This document shows, piece after piece, positions 53,069-62,367 of a DNA stretch of 64,000 nucleotides. Source of the stretch: Lacisediminimonas profundi (GTDB taxonomy: Bacteria > Pseudomonadota > Gammaproteobacteria > Burkholderiales > Burkholderiaceae_D); the NCBI RefSeq assembly GCF_008831265.1, contig NZ_VTTH01000002.1:682001-746000 (forward strand), in the 5' to 3' direction. Every line of letters begins with the position of its first letter. Position 1 is the stretch's first letter. Made by a program: the position numbers and the translations under genes. The notes beneath the pieces were generated by a model, which ran no database searches, had not been told where the DNA came from, and saw nothing but the letters and a program-made list of their open reading frames with translations.

Positions 53069-53704
53069 ATGCTCATCATCACCATCAAACAGGGTAAGGA
53101 AAAAGGCCTGCTTTCCGGCGACCCGTGGATTTACGTCTCCGCCGTCGAAAAGGTCGAGGGCAAGCCGCAGGAGCGCAACAAACCGGGCGCCACGGCGATC
53201 GTGCAGTCGTCTGCTCACCAGTTCCTGGCCCGCGCTGCCTATAACGCCAAATCGCAGATCGCCGCCCGCGTCTGGACCTTGCGCGAGGACGAGCCGGTTG
53301 ACCACGCGATGATAAAGCGGCGCGTACAGGCCGCCGTGCTTCTCCGCGCCGATGCGCTGCGCAGCGCCGATCCGCAGGCGCTGGTCCAGCTGGTCGATGG
53401 CGAAAAGGACGGCTTGCCGGGTCTCCTGGTGCACAGCTATGGCGGCATCGCAGGCTATCTGGTTTGCCAGTTCAATGCCGGTGGCGTCGACCTGTGGAAG
53501 GTGCCTGTAGTGCAGGCGCTCCTGAAGGCCACGGGCTGCCGCAACGTTTACGAACGCTGCGATCCACTGTTGCGCAAGGGCGAAGGACTGTCCGTCACGC
53601 CGCGCGCGCTGGCAGGCGACGAACCGCCCCAGCGGCTGATGGTGCGCAAGGGCACCCGTCTGGTACCGATGGATATTCGCACCGGCTTCACCTACCCGCG
53701 CTGA
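53069..53704 (+). pseudogene. Truncated RlmI-like 23S rRNA methyltransferase (N-terminal part only)
   Basis: The 211-residue product matches the N-terminal half of RlmI/YccW-type methyltransferases: a PUA domain (SGDPWIYVSAVEKVEGKP, FLARAAYNAKSQIAARVW) and the linker up to NVYERCDPLLRKGEGL. The chain stops where GHKTGFYLDQR and the SAM-binding Rossmann domain should begin; here it ends DIRTGFTYPR. No remnant of the methyltransferase domain is seen in the next 100 bases in any frame. It cannot methylate RNA by itself and is most likely a decaying gene, though a stand-alone PUA protein cannot be excluded. Confidence 0.65.
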
Positions 53705-53811
53705 CAGGCGCGCCGAAAGGAAACCTGGAACAACGCTCCAAGGCATGTCGGATTTGTATGCTAAAGATCTACCCAGGACTTGGATGGCTGCTGTTGGCCG
53801 ACCACCGCTAC

Positions 53812-54420
53812 TCACCCAAACTCAACCCTACGCACTATCTGCCAAACCAGACAGCGGTTATTTGACGGCATGGCCCGATCCTCAAGCAGTTCTAGCCCGG
53901 CTCCCTGCGCGAGGGCATGCACCTTTTCGAAATCCCGTATTCCTTGGTGTGGCGCTTTTTCCTTGAGCCAGCGGTCAAAGCTGGCGTTGCTTTCGCTGGT
54001 GAAGTGGCCGCCGTAGTTAAAGGGGCCGTAGATGGCGAGTTTGGCGTCGGGAGCCATGATGCCGGTCAGGCCGGCGAACAGGGACTCGACGGCGGCCCAG
54101 GGCATGATGTGCAGGGTGTTGGCCGAGAAAATCGCATCGTAGCGCAGGACCGGCCAAGTTTCCTGCACATCGAGTCGCAGGGGTGGCGGGGTGTTAGGCA
54201 GGGCGGCGTCGTCCAGCCATGCAGTGATGCCGGGCAGATTTTCCGCACGATCCGAAGTTTGCCAGGTCAGGTGCGGCAAGTGTTCGGCAAAGAAGATGGC
54301 GTGCTGGCCGGTGCCGCTGCCGATTTCCAGCACATGGTGGCAATCGGCGAAGTGCTGGCGCAGCACATCAAGAATCGGTTTCCGGTTCTTTTCGCAGGAA
54401 GGAGCGTTGGGCTTTTCCAT
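53812..54420 (-). CDS. DUF938 family SAM-dependent methyltransferase-like protein
   Basis: Protein of 202 residues with a class I methyltransferase fold. The SAM motif is VLEIGSGTGQHAIFFA (about 30-45); SANTLHIMPWAAVESLF, IYGPFNYGGHFTSESNA and GIRDFEKVHALAQ are diagnostic of DUF938. The substrate is unknown. The ATG at 54420 gives the conserved start. It points toward the truncated RlmI-like gene and is not visibly in an operon. Confidence 0.88.
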   Translation of the reverse strand: MEKPNAPSCEKNRKPILDVLRQHFADCHHVLEIGSGTGQHAIFFAEHLPHLTWQTSDRAENLPGITAWLDDAALPNTPPPLRLDVQETWPVLRYDAIFSANTLHIMPWAAVESLFAGLTGIMAPDAKLAIYGPFNYGGHFTSESNASFDRWLKEKAPHQGIRDFEKVHALAQGAGLELLEDRAMPSNNRCLVWQIVRRVEFG

Positions 54421-54787
54421 AGGTGCCTCGAATCAATGAGCTTCCATGATCGGCGAAGTTGGCGCAGCCTGCAAATCTAGCCCAGCACACGGGCACTCGC
54501 CTCTGGACACCTGGTAATACATCCAAAATGGGTGCCTGCTCACCGCTGTATCGCTGACCGTTAATCCGAAGAATCAGCAGGCCAACGGTAATGGTGGCTT
54601 TCCGGTGAGGGGCCCAGACAAGGGCCGCTTTGTGGACGAATTGCCACTGACCGCTTCTGGCCCGAAAGCAGCCCGCTGCAAACAACAAGGGCAGACTCCG
54701 TTCCCGGTTCTGCCCTCCGTTCCCCGCTGCGGTGCCGGAGCGGCCCTGGAGCCGCCCTCATCCGGCATCGCGGGATAACTCCCGACC
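54421..54787. other. Gene-free gap of 367 bases
   Basis: No reading frame here has family similarity. A minus-strand frame through 54368-54688 encodes an unfamiliar, arginine-rich peptide and is probably spurious. The segment separates the DUF938 gene from the acyl-CoA cluster. It contains TGACCGCTTCTGGCCCGAAA around 54647, a motif type I recall from intergenic repeats in other proteobacteria; I cannot confirm that here. Confidence 0.4.
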
Positions 54788-55204
54788 TCAGCCCTGCGGA
54801 TCGAGCGTGAACTGCGGCAGGGACATGGTTTCCGATATTTTCTCGAAAACCACCTTCACCCGCTTGCCGATTTTCACCTCAGCGATCGGGCTATCGACGA
54901 TGTTCGTCATCATCCTTGTGCCCTCATCGAGCTCGATCATCGCCACGACATAGGGCAGCTTCTGCTCCATGTAGGGATTGGGCGCCCGATGATTGACGGT
55001 AAAGGTATAGATCTTCCCTTTGCCGCTGCATTCCTTCCATTCGATATCGGGTGAAAGGCAGGAAATGCAGAAGCCGCGCGGGTAGAACTGGTTCTTGCCG
55101 CAAGCCGGGCAATGCTGGATGACAAGGCTGTTTTTTGCCGCCGCGTCCCAGTAAGGACGGGTAATGTCAGTGGCGACCGGCAGCAGTCGATGGATATTGC
55201 TCAT
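54788..55204 (-). CDS. Zn-ribbon OB-fold (DUF35/ChsH2-type) protein
   Basis: Accessory protein of 138 residues. The rubredoxin-like zinc ribbon CPACGKNQFYPRGFCISC (about 32-49) is followed by an OB-fold (KIYTFTVNHRAPNPY). DUF35 proteins bind thiolase-like partners and contribute the acyl-CoA site. The start at 55204 is two bases after the thiolase stop, so the two proteins are made together and probably form one complex. The frame is open to 55303 but the extra part has no similarity. Confidence 0.9.
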   Translation of the reverse strand: MSNIHRLLPVATDITRPYWDAAAKNSLVIQHCPACGKNQFYPRGFCISCLSPDIEWKECSGKGKIYTFTVNHRAPNPYMEQKLPYVVAMIELDEGTRMMTNIVDSPIAEVKIGKRVKVVFEKISETMSLPQFTLDPQG

Positions 55205-55206
55205 GC

Positions 55207-56364
55207 TCAGACTCCGAGGATCATGGTTGAGTTGGCGGAAAAGACCAGTCCGGGCGCGTGCACCAATGCCAGTTCGGCTTTGGGCAACTGACGCTCGCCG
55301 CATTCCTTGCGCAGTTGATGGACCGCTTCCAGCACCAGCAGCATGCCGAACATGCCGGGGTGGTTGTACGACAAGCCGCCGCCCGAGGTATTGATCTGGA
55401 AATCGCCGCCTGGAGCCAGCCGTCCACCAGTCACGAAGTCGCCGCCCTCGCCGCGCTTGCAGAAGCCAAGCTCTTCAAGCGACTGGATCACGCCGATCGT
55501 GAAGTGGTCATAGATCTGGACCACGTCGATGTCCTCGCGGGTCACGCCTGCCATTTGCAGCGCTTCGTCGGCAGTCGATGCGACGCCGGTGTCCAGCAGG
55601 TCGGCAGTGTTGAACGGCGTGTAGTGATGCGAGAAAGTTTCGGCAATGCCCATCACATACACCGGTGGCCGGCGCAAGGATTGGGCGCGGGCCGCGGTGG
55701 TGACGATCAGCGCGCCGCCGGCGTCGGTGACCAGGCAGCAGTCGCGCTGGCGCAGCGGTTCGGCCAGCATCTTCGATGACAGCACGTCCTCGATCGACAG
55801 CGGATCGCGACGGTATGCTTTCGGGTTGAGCATCGCCCATTTGCGGGCTGCCACCGCGACTTCCGCCAGTTGCTCGCTGGTGGTGCCGTAGCGGTGCATG
55901 TGCAGTTGCGCGACCATCGCGTAGTAGCTGATCGGGCTCAGCGGACCATACGGCAGGATGAACTGTCCGAGCGGGGTGCGCATGTCATCCAGCGCACCGC
56001 CCAGCTTGCGGCCACCGCCCGACAACTGTGTGCTGCCGTAGGTGATCAGCGCCACCTCGCACATGCCGGCGGCAATTGCGGCCATCGCATGGCGGATGTG
56101 GAGCACGTTGGACATGCCGCCCACATTGGTCGAGTCCATGTAACGCGGCTGGATGCCGAGATATTCCGCCACCTGCAGGCTGGAAAACTTGTCATCCGTA
56201 TGGGCGAACACCCCATCCACGTCCTTCAGGGTCAGGCCGCAGTCGAGCAAGGCCCGGTGTGCCGCCTGGCCCTGCATCTCCAGCGCTGTCATCCCGGGCA
56301 CTTTCCCCAGGTCGGATTCGGCTGCGCCGACGATCGCGATCGATTTCGATAGTTCTTTAGTCAT
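55207..56364 (-). CDS. Thiolase-superfamily protein lacking catalytic cysteines (Ltp2/SCP2-thiolase-like)
   Basis: Thiolase-fold protein of 385 residues. At the nucleophile position (N80-VGGMSN) the cysteine is replaced by Gly83, and the second catalytic cysteine near the C-terminus (VHAPGLVFS) is also missing. His335 and Tyr333 in LSYNHPG, and Tyr285 in VVQIYDHF, are kept; equivalent tyrosines serve the steroid retro-aldolase Ltp2. Together with the DUF35 partner next door this suggests C-C cleavage of a beta-hydroxyacyl-CoA by retro-aldol rather than classical thiolysis. This reaction is inference from motif and context. Confidence 0.88.
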   Translation of the reverse strand: MTKELSKSIAIVGAAESDLGKVPGMTALEMQGQAAHRALLDCGLTLKDVDGVFAHTDDKFSSLQVAEYLGIQPRYMDSTNVGGMSNVLHIRHAMAAIAAGMCEVALITYGSTQLSGGGRKLGGALDDMRTPLGQFILPYGPLSPISYYAMVAQLHMHRYGTTSEQLAEVAVAARKWAMLNPKAYRRDPLSIEDVLSSKMLAEPLRQRDCCLVTDAGGALIVTTAARAQSLRRPPVYVMGIAETFSHHYTPFNTADLLDTGVASTADEALQMAGVTREDIDVVQIYDHFTIGVIQSLEELGFCKRGEGGDFVTGGRLAPGGDFQINTSGGGLSYNHPGMFGMLLVLEAVHQLRKECGERQLPKAELALVHAPGLVFSANSTMILGV

Positions 56365-56415
56365 GCTTTCATTCCGGTTTTCTGCTTGGTTTCTGATTGA
56401 ATGCGTGTTGCTTGT

Positions 56416-57585
56416 TCAGAGCGTCCTGGCGATCAGTTCCCGCATGATCTCCGAGGTGCCGCCATAGATGCGGTTGGGACGCACATCGGTCCAGGCGCGC
56501 GCGATCGGGTATTCACGCATGTAGCCGTAGCCGCCGTGGAACTGCATCAGGTCGTCGATCGCGCGCGTCGCTTCGGATGCCCACAGCTTGGCCATCGCGG
56601 CGCCATCGGTATCGAGCTCGCCACGCATGTAGCGGGTGACGCATGAATCGACGAAAGTACGGGTCACGCAGGCCAGGGTCTTGATGTCGGCCAGCTTGAA
56701 ACGGATGTGCTGGTTGTCGATCAGCGCCTTGCCGAAGGCCTGCCGGTCCTTGGTGTAGGCGATGGTGCCGTCGAGCGCCGATTCAAGCGCCATCGCGCAG
56801 CGCACGGCGATCATCAGGCGTTCGCGCACCAGCTCTCGCATCAGATAGGAAAAGCCGAGGTTGACTTCGCCGAGCAGCGCTTCTTCCGGCACCAGCAAGT
56901 TCTCGAAAAACAGTTCCGCCGTGTCCTGCGCCTTGAGGCCAACCTTGTCCAGCACGCGTCCGCGCGAAAAGCCGGGGGTGGTGGCGTCGACCCAGAACAG
57001 GCTGATGCCCCTGGAGCCGGCGGCCGGGTCGGTCTTGGCGACGATCAGCACGTAGTCGGCGTGGTAGCCATTGGTGATGAATGTCTTCTGGCCGTTGATC
57101 AGGAAGCCGCCGTCCACGCGCTGGGCGGTAGTGCGGATCGCCTTGACGTCGCTGCCTGCGCCGGGTTCGGTGATGGCGAGCGAACCGACGATGTCGCCAC
57201 TGGCCATCTTCGGCACAAAGCGCAGCTTCTGTTCTTCGGTGCCGATGTTCAACAGGTAAGGAGCGACGATGTCGGAATGGGTGGTGAAACCGGCCACGCC
57301 GGTTGCCAGGTGACGGGCGATTTCCTCGACCACGATGGCCGTGTGCAGGAAGTCGCCGCCACCGCCGCCGTATTGCTCGGGTGCGCTTGGCAACAGCAGG
57401 CCGGTGGCGCCGGCCTTGCGCCACAGGTCACGCGGCACGAAACCTTGTTTCTCCCATTCCGGCAGTTGCGGCAGGACCTCGGATTCGAGGAAGCGCACGA
57501 CGGTGCGCCGGAACAGTTCGTGCTCGGGTGAATAGAGCGAACTGGCGCTGGTGCTGGCGCCAGTACTGGTTGGTGTTGAACTCAT
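56416..57585 (-). CDS. Acyl-CoA dehydrogenase
   Basis: FAD enzyme of 389 residues introducing the 2,3-double bond in an acyl-CoA. Flavin-site motifs AITEPGAGSDVKAI and FITNGYHADY and the C-terminal QFHGGYGYMREYPI and YGGTSEIMREL are clear. The common catalytic-Glu position of medium-chain enzymes (YEGT) is YGGT here, so the base is probably the glutamate in LVRERLMIA, as in isovaleryl- and long-chain-type enzymes. The ATG at 57585 precedes a Ser/Thr-rich lead; it starts 11 bases after the ligase stop. Confidence 0.93.
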   Translation of the reverse strand: MSSTPTSTGASTSASSLYSPEHELFRRTVVRFLESEVLPQLPEWEKQGFVPRDLWRKAGATGLLLPSAPEQYGGGGGDFLHTAIVVEEIARHLATGVAGFTTHSDIVAPYLLNIGTEEQKLRFVPKMASGDIVGSLAITEPGAGSDVKAIRTTAQRVDGGFLINGQKTFITNGYHADYVLIVAKTDPAAGSRGISLFWVDATTPGFSRGRVLDKVGLKAQDTAELFFENLLVPEEALLGEVNLGFSYLMRELVRERLMIAVRCAMALESALDGTIAYTKDRQAFGKALIDNQHIRFKLADIKTLACVTRTFVDSCVTRYMRGELDTDGAAMAKLWASEATRAIDDLMQFHGGYGYMREYPIARAWTDVRPNRIYGGTSEIMRELIARTL

Positions 57586-57596
57586 GTCATCTCTCG

Positions 57597-59150
57597 TCAG
57601 TGAGCAATTTTCGTTTCTGTCGGCCAGTAGCGTTGCTTGACCAGCCGCTTCAGCAACTTGCCGGCCTCGGTGCGGGGCAGCGCCGGATCGAACTCGACCG
57701 AACGCGGGCATTTGATCGGCGACAGGCGTTCCCGGCAATAAGCCATCAACTCGGCTGCCAGGGCGGCGCTGGGCTCCTGCCCGGGCTGGAGTTGCACCAC
57801 GGCCTTCACCTCTTCGCCAAACTCCTCGTTCGGCACCCCGACCACCGCGACATCGACCACGGCCGGGTGCGCGGCCAGGATGTTCTCTGCCTCCTGCGGG
57901 TAGATGTTGACGCCGCCGGACACGATCATGTTCGACAGCCGGTCGGTCAGGTAGAGGTAGCCTTCATCGTCCAGGTGGCCGATGTCGCCATAGGTGCCCC
58001 AGCCGCGGTCGTTGTAAGCGGCGCGGGTTTTCTCCGGGTCCTTGTGGTATTCGAAAGTCGGGCCGCCGGAAAAATAGATGACGCCGTTCTGTCCGCTCTC
58101 CAGTTCCCGCCCTTCTTCGTCGACGATGTGCACCTGACCGAACTCGGCCCTGCCCACCGATCCCTTGTGGGCCAGCCACTCGATCGAATCCAGCGAGGTG
58201 CGCCCGACCAGTTCGGTGCCGCTGTAAAACTCGTAAAGCCGCGGGCCCCACCAGGCGATCATTTCTTCCTTGACGCTGGCCGGGCAAGGCGCGGCCGCAT
58301 GCACCGCAAAGCGCAGCGAAGACAGGTCGTAGCGCTCGCGCTCCTGCTGCGGCAGGCGCAGCAGGCGTATGAACATGGTCGGCACGAACTGGGCATGGGT
58401 GACGCCATATTTTTCGATGGCAGCCAGGGCTGCAGCCGGGTCGAATTTTTCCATCAGCACGGAGGTTCCGCCGGCGCGCAGCACCGACATGTTCCAACGC
58501 ACCGGGGCGGTGTGATAAAAGGGCGCGGTCGACAGGTAGACGCTGTTGCGATCAAATGCTTTCCAGCTGCTTCTTGCCTGGTCGCCGACCCGGAAGAACT
58601 GGTTGGCGGTGGCCAGCGCACGCTTGATGCCCTTGGGCTGGCCCGTGGTGCCTGACGAATAGCAGAAATCGGTGCCTTCCGGACGCTCAGGCAAGCTGAC
58701 GTCGTCGCCGAACTTGCCGACCCAGGCGTCGTAGCTGGTCAGGCCACGGCCCCCTTCGTCCATCGTCACGCAGTGCACGCCGCGCCCGGCCAGCCGCTCC
58801 GGCGAGATGCCATCCAGCGTGGCACTCGAGCAGAACAGCAGCTTGGCATCGGAGTCTTCGATGATGTACTGCACCTCCTCCTGCTTCAGGTGGCGGCTGA
58901 TGGTGGTGTAGTACAAGCCTATGCGGTGCGCGGCCCACAGGATCTCGAAATAGCGAGGGTGGTTTTCGAGGTAGACGGCGATCACGTCGCCAGTCTGCAT
59001 CCCGGCATCCACCATTGCCGCCGCGCATTTGCGCGAACGCAATTCAAGTTCGCGCCAGGTCACGCAGTAGTCCGACGGAATCAGGCGATAGGCGACCTGA
59101 TCCGGGGTTGCTGCTGCATGAAGTTCAAGCGGTGACATGTTCGGTGACAT
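57597..59150 (-). CDS. AMP-forming acyl-CoA ligase (third copy)
   Basis: Ligase of 517 residues: FCYSSGTTGQPKGIKR, FYSGTELVG at the A5 position, YGDIGHLDDEGY, DRLSNMIVSGGVNIYPQEAE and the lysine in RTEAGKLLKRLV. It would activate the acid whose CoA ester is handled by the dehydrogenase, MaoC-type hydratase and thiolase/DUF35 pair beside it. ATG at 59150 has AGGG eight bases upstream; the ATG at 59138 is an alternative giving MSPLELHAAATPD. It begins five bases after the MaoC stop. Confidence 0.9.
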   Translation of the reverse strand: MSPNMSPLELHAAATPDQVAYRLIPSDYCVTWRELELRSRKCAAAMVDAGMQTGDVIAVYLENHPRYFEILWAAHRIGLYYTTISRHLKQEEVQYIIEDSDAKLLFCSSATLDGISPERLAGRGVHCVTMDEGGRGLTSYDAWVGKFGDDVSLPERPEGTDFCYSSGTTGQPKGIKRALATANQFFRVGDQARSSWKAFDRNSVYLSTAPFYHTAPVRWNMSVLRAGGTSVLMEKFDPAAALAAIEKYGVTHAQFVPTMFIRLLRLPQQERERYDLSSLRFAVHAAAPCPASVKEEMIAWWGPRLYEFYSGTELVGRTSLDSIEWLAHKGSVGRAEFGQVHIVDEEGRELESGQNGVIYFSGGPTFEYHKDPEKTRAAYNDRGWGTYGDIGHLDDEGYLYLTDRLSNMIVSGGVNIYPQEAENILAAHPAVVDVAVVGVPNEEFGEEVKAVVQLQPGQEPSAALAAELMAYCRERLSPIKCPRSVEFDPALPRTEAGKLLKRLVKQRYWPTETKIAH

Positions 59151-59154
59151 GCAT

Positions 59155-60015
59155 TTACCCTGCGATGTCGGCGTAGCCATTGCTGAGCACGACCTTCTCG
59201 CGCTCCTTGGCCAGCGCGCGGAAATGCGCCCCGCCCGCCGTCCGCCAGATTTCAACCCGCAGCGTCTCGCCCGGGAAGATCACCGCGGAAAAGCGCGTGG
59301 AGAAGCTCTTCATTTGTTGCGGGCCATCCGGGCAGCAGGCGCGCAGCAGCGCCCGCGCCGCCATGCCGAAGGTGCACAAGCCATGCAGGATGGGACGCTC
59401 GAAGCCGGCCGCGCGAGCGACCGATGGCTGGATGTGGACCTGGTTGAAATCACCGTTCAGGCGATACAGCAAGGCCGCCTGCGGCAGGATGGACAGTTCC
59501 ACCACATGGTCCGGCGCCCGGTCGGGCGTTGCCGGCAACGCTGCCGGTGCCTGGTCTCCGGCCCCGAAGCCGCCATCGGCACGGCAGAAAGAAACGTGTT
59601 CAATGCTGGCCAAAGGCAGGCCGCTGGCCTCGTCGAAGATGTCGCGCTGGGTGATCACCAGCGCGCCCTTCCCTTCCCCTTTGTCGACCAGCCCGCTGAC
59701 GCGGGTCTTGCTGCGCACGCTGGCGGCAGCCTGGACCGGATTGTGGAAGGTCATGCGGTGCTCGCCATGCAGCAACTGCAGGTAGTTGATGCCGGTGGCC
59801 GGATCGGCAGCCCACGCATTGGGTGCGCCAACGGTGGCCATCAGGGTTGGCACGACCAGCGTGTCCTTCTCGTGCACGAAGCGCAGCTCGCTTTCGTCGA
59901 GCGGATCGCTGCCATAGCCGAGCCCGAGCGCGTACAGCATGCAGTCGCGCGCGGCATAGGTATCCACGCGGTCTTCAAATTTCCAGTTGCGCAGCTTGTC
60001 GTAGATGATTGCCAA
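59155..60015 (-). CDS. MaoC-like enoyl-CoA hydratase (double hot-dog)
   Basis: Protein of 286 residues with two hot-dog halves. The hydratase 2 motif is LNGDFNQVHIQPSVARAAGF near residues 194-213, keeping the catalytic Asp and His, followed by PILHGLCTFG. It would hydrate the enoyl-CoA made by the neighbouring dehydrogenase. The start is a TTG at 60015 with AAGGAG seven bases upstream. First gene of the ligase-dehydrogenase-thiolase-DUF35 run. Confidence 0.9.
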   Translation of the reverse strand: MAIIYDKLRNWKFEDRVDTYAARDCMLYALGLGYGSDPLDESELRFVHEKDTLVVPTLMATVGAPNAWAADPATGINYLQLLHGEHRMTFHNPVQAAASVRSKTRVSGLVDKGEGKGALVITQRDIFDEASGLPLASIEHVSFCRADGGFGAGDQAPAALPATPDRAPDHVVELSILPQAALLYRLNGDFNQVHIQPSVARAAGFERPILHGLCTFGMAARALLRACCPDGPQQMKSFSTRFSAVIFPGETLRVEIWRTAGGAHFRALAKEREKVVLSNGYADIAG

Positions 60016-60121
60016 GATAAATCTCCTTCAGTACTTCCAGTTGTTCTTGCAGCCGGAGCAGCATCGCTCCGGCTCGTTACGCCCCATCAGGTCCCATCAC
60101 GTCCCATCACGCCGCGTCACA

Positions 60122-61105
60122 TCAATCGGGTTTGAGCTTGGCCGTGGTGATCACTTTTTCCCAGCGGTCTTTTTCCGCGCGGATGAACTTGTCGAAGTCC
60201 GCTGCAGAGCCACCTACCGCCACCCCGCCCTGCTTGGCGAAGGTTGCCCTGATTTCAGGGTCGGCCAGCACCGCGTTGAGCGCGACATTCAGCTTCTCGA
60301 CAATCGCAGGCGGGGTTTTCGAGGAAACCAGCAAGCCGACCCAGACGCCGACGTCGATGTCCGGATAGCCAAGCTCTGCCAGGCCGGGTACGTCAGGCAG
60401 GTCGACGCTGCGGGCTTTTGTGGTGACCGCAATCGCGCGCAGCTTGCCGGCCTTGATATGCGGCAGCGCCGTGATCATGTTGTCGACCATGAAATCAACC
60501 TGGCCCGCGATCAGGTCTGTCAGCGCCGGCGCGGCGCCCTTGTAGATGACATTCACCGCCGGCACCTGCAGCCGGATTTTCAGCAATTCACCAGCCAGGT
60601 GGCCCGACGAGCCACTGGTGGATATCGCCATGCTCAGGCCGCCCGGCTTGGTTGCAGCGTAAGCCTTGAACTGCGCCAGGTTGGTGACCGGCAGCTTGGG
60701 ATTGACCACCAGCACATTCGGCATGGAGAGAACGTTGATGACCGGCGCGAAGTCGGCCATCGTGTACGGCAGGTTGGTGCGCAGGGTGTAATTGGCGGCG
60801 TTGGGACCGAGGCTGCCCATCACCATCGTGTGGCCATCCGGCTCGGCACGCAACATGCCCTGCACGCCGATGATGCCGCCTGCTCCCGGCATGTTTTCAA
60901 TGACGACCGGGTGCTTCAACTGATCGGACAATTTCTTGCCCACCAGACGGCTGGTCAGGTCAAGAATGCCGCCGGGCGAGCTCGGGGCGATGATGCGGAT
61001 CGGCTTGCTGGGGAAAGGGTCGGCTGCATGGGCCTGGGTCAGTCCTGCGAAAGATACGGCGAGGCCAAGGGCCATCGTCAACAGGGAGTGCTTGAATGTA
61101 CGCAT
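60122..61105 (-). CDS. Bug/TctC family tripartite tricarboxylate-type binding protein 1
   Basis: Periplasmic binding protein of 327 residues. Signal peptide residues 1-28 end AHA/ADP. The mature sequence FPSKPIRIIAPSSPGGILD and NMPGAGGIIGVQGM is the Bug ligand-loop signature. These proteins bind carboxylates. No tctA/tctB membrane genes are nearby, which is common for the expanded Bug families of Burkholderiales; such orphans may act as sensors or share transport units. It lies 106 bases upstream of the MaoC gene. Confidence 0.93.
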   Translation of the reverse strand: MRTFKHSLLTMALGLAVSFAGLTQAHAADPFPSKPIRIIAPSSPGGILDLTSRLVGKKLSDQLKHPVVIENMPGAGGIIGVQGMLRAEPDGHTMVMGSLGPNAANYTLRTNLPYTMADFAPVINVLSMPNVLVVNPKLPVTNLAQFKAYAATKPGGLSMAISTSGSSGHLAGELLKIRLQVPAVNVIYKGAAPALTDLIAGQVDFMVDNMITALPHIKAGKLRAIAVTTKARSVDLPDVPGLAELGYPDIDVGVWVGLLVSSKTPPAIVEKLNVALNAVLADPEIRATFAKQGGVAVGGSAADFDKFIRAEKDRWEKVITTAKLKPD

Positions 61106-61219
61106 GATGTATTCCTTGAGTGCGGTTCGCTGTGACTAGCCGATGCGGGTGCGGCGGCGCCATGCGGCCCGCCGCGCCCGCATCGGCACGAATGCTGATG
61201 CGAGCTTGTCAGCCCGCGA

Positions 61220-62182
61220 TCATTCGACTTTCAGTCCGCTCGCGTTCACGACGCGCTGCCATTTGTCGACTTCACTCTTCAGGAAGGCCTTGGTTTCCTC
61301 GGGTCCGCCCTTCAGGGGACGCGCGTACAGGCGCTCGATAAAGGCGATCACTTCCGGATCCTTGTTGATTTCAGCCATTGCGTCAGCAAGGCGCTTGAGC
61401 ACATCAGCCGGAATTTTGGCCGGCGCGGCGAGCAGGTAGCTGGCCTCGACCTCAAAGCCTTTCAAACCCAGTTCCTCGACCGTCGGAATGTTTGGCAGTT
61501 CTTTCACGCGCTCGCGGCTGGTGACGGCGATCGCATGCAGGCGGCCCGATTTGACCAGCGGCACTGCGGTCGAAATGCTGCCGAACATCAGGTCGACCGT
61601 GCCGGCCATCAGGTCCACCTCGGCCGGGGACACGCCCTTGTACGGAACATGGGTCATGTTGGTGCCGGTCATCAGCTTGAACAGCTCGCCGGCCAGATGG
61701 ATCGAGGTGCCCATGCCGGCCGAGCCGAAGGTGGGCGAAGCGCCGGGTACCTTGCCTGCCGCGATCAGATCCTTGATGTTCCTGATTTTGGAATTGGCCG
61801 GCACCACCAGCAGGTTGGGCGTGGCCGCCAGCTGCGCCACCGGCGCCAGGTCGGTGTCCCAGTTATAAGGATTGCGCTTCAGTGCTGCGTTCGATGCGAT
61901 GTAGTTGGCGCCGACAGCCAGCGTGTAGCCGTCCGCAGGACTTTGCGTCAGCAGCTGGATGGCAAGGTTGCCGCCCGCGCCGGGCTTGTTGTCAACCACA
62001 ACCTGTTGCCCGAGTTTCTCGGAAAGTTTGCGCGCATAAGTACGTCCGAGTTGATCAGTCGCGCCGCCTGGAGCGAAACCTACCAGCAGCTTGATCGGCT
62101 TGGTCGGATATGCCTGGGCCGCGGCCAATCCGCAAACCGCCAAGCCGGCCAACACCGCCGCAAATTTCAATTTCAAAGACAT
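61220..62182 (-). CDS. Bug/TctC family tripartite tricarboxylate-type binding protein 2
   Basis: Second Bug protein, 320 residues. Signal peptide 1-23 ends AAAQ/A. YPTKPIKLLVGFAPGGATDQ and NKPGAGGNLAIQLL are the family ligand loops, clearly different from copy 1 in the substrate region. AGGAG seven bases before the ATG at 62182 fixes the start; the frame runs open far upstream but through the divergent promoter region. It is divergent from the SDR gene and probably leads the minus-strand catabolic operon. Confidence 0.92.
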   Translation of the reverse strand: MSLKLKFAAVLAGLAVCGLAAAQAYPTKPIKLLVGFAPGGATDQLGRTYARKLSEKLGQQVVVDNKPGAGGNLAIQLLTQSPADGYTLAVGANYIASNAALKRNPYNWDTDLAPVAQLAATPNLLVVPANSKIRNIKDLIAAGKVPGASPTFGSAGMGTSIHLAGELFKLMTGTNMTHVPYKGVSPAEVDLMAGTVDLMFGSISTAVPLVKSGRLHAIAVTSRERVKELPNIPTVEELGLKGFEVEASYLLAAPAKIPADVLKRLADAMAEINKDPEVIAFIERLYARPLKGGPEETKAFLKSEVDKWQRVVNASGLKVE

Positions 62183-62246
62183 TTCCAATCTCCTATGGCT
62201 ATTTTTCTGGCACAAGTTAACTCGGATCTCGCCTGATTTTTTTCTA

Positions 62247-62327
62247 CGAGATACCGAAACATACATCACGTCGCCGAAAAAGACTATCATGTTTTTCCGA
62301 GTGGATGTATAGTTTTTCGGCATCTCG
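62247..62327. promoter_or_regulatory. Long interrupted inverted repeat in the divergent promoter region
   Basis: The left arm at 62247-62269 (begins CGAGATACCGAAACATACAT) and the right arm at 62301-62327 are imperfect reverse complements that share CGAGAT-N-CCGAAA and TACAT blocks. A third related motif, CCGAAAAAGACTATCATG, lies between them at 62274-62291. Three copies of a CCGAAA...TA-CAT motif in one divergent promoter look like a regulator-binding array controlling both the Bug gene and the SDR gene. Confidence 0.55.
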
Positions 62328-62328
62328 C

Positions 62329-62367
62329 ATTGGCAGCAATCATTGGCACCAATCGTTGGCACCAATG
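62329..62367. repeat. Three 13-bp repeats each forming an ATTGGNNCCAAT-like dyad
   Basis: Units at 62329, 62342 and 62355 read ATTGGCAGCAATC, ATTGGCACCAATC and GTTGGCACCAATG. The middle copy is a perfect ATTGG-CA-CCAAT dyad. The array ends 67 bases before the SDR start codon and follows the longer inverted repeat. It may be an additional regulator site, or the residue of repeat expansion. Confidence 0.6.

Noticed and set aside
53745-53966. Short plus-strand frame after the truncated RlmI-like gene, tested as the missing methyltransferase part
   Set aside because: It contains no SAM-binding or RlmI motif and largely overlaps the DUF938 gene on the other strand.
54368-54688. A 106-codon minus-strand frame in the gap before the DUF35 gene
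   Set aside because: It overlaps the DUF938 gene start and shows no family similarity or convincing ribosome-binding site.
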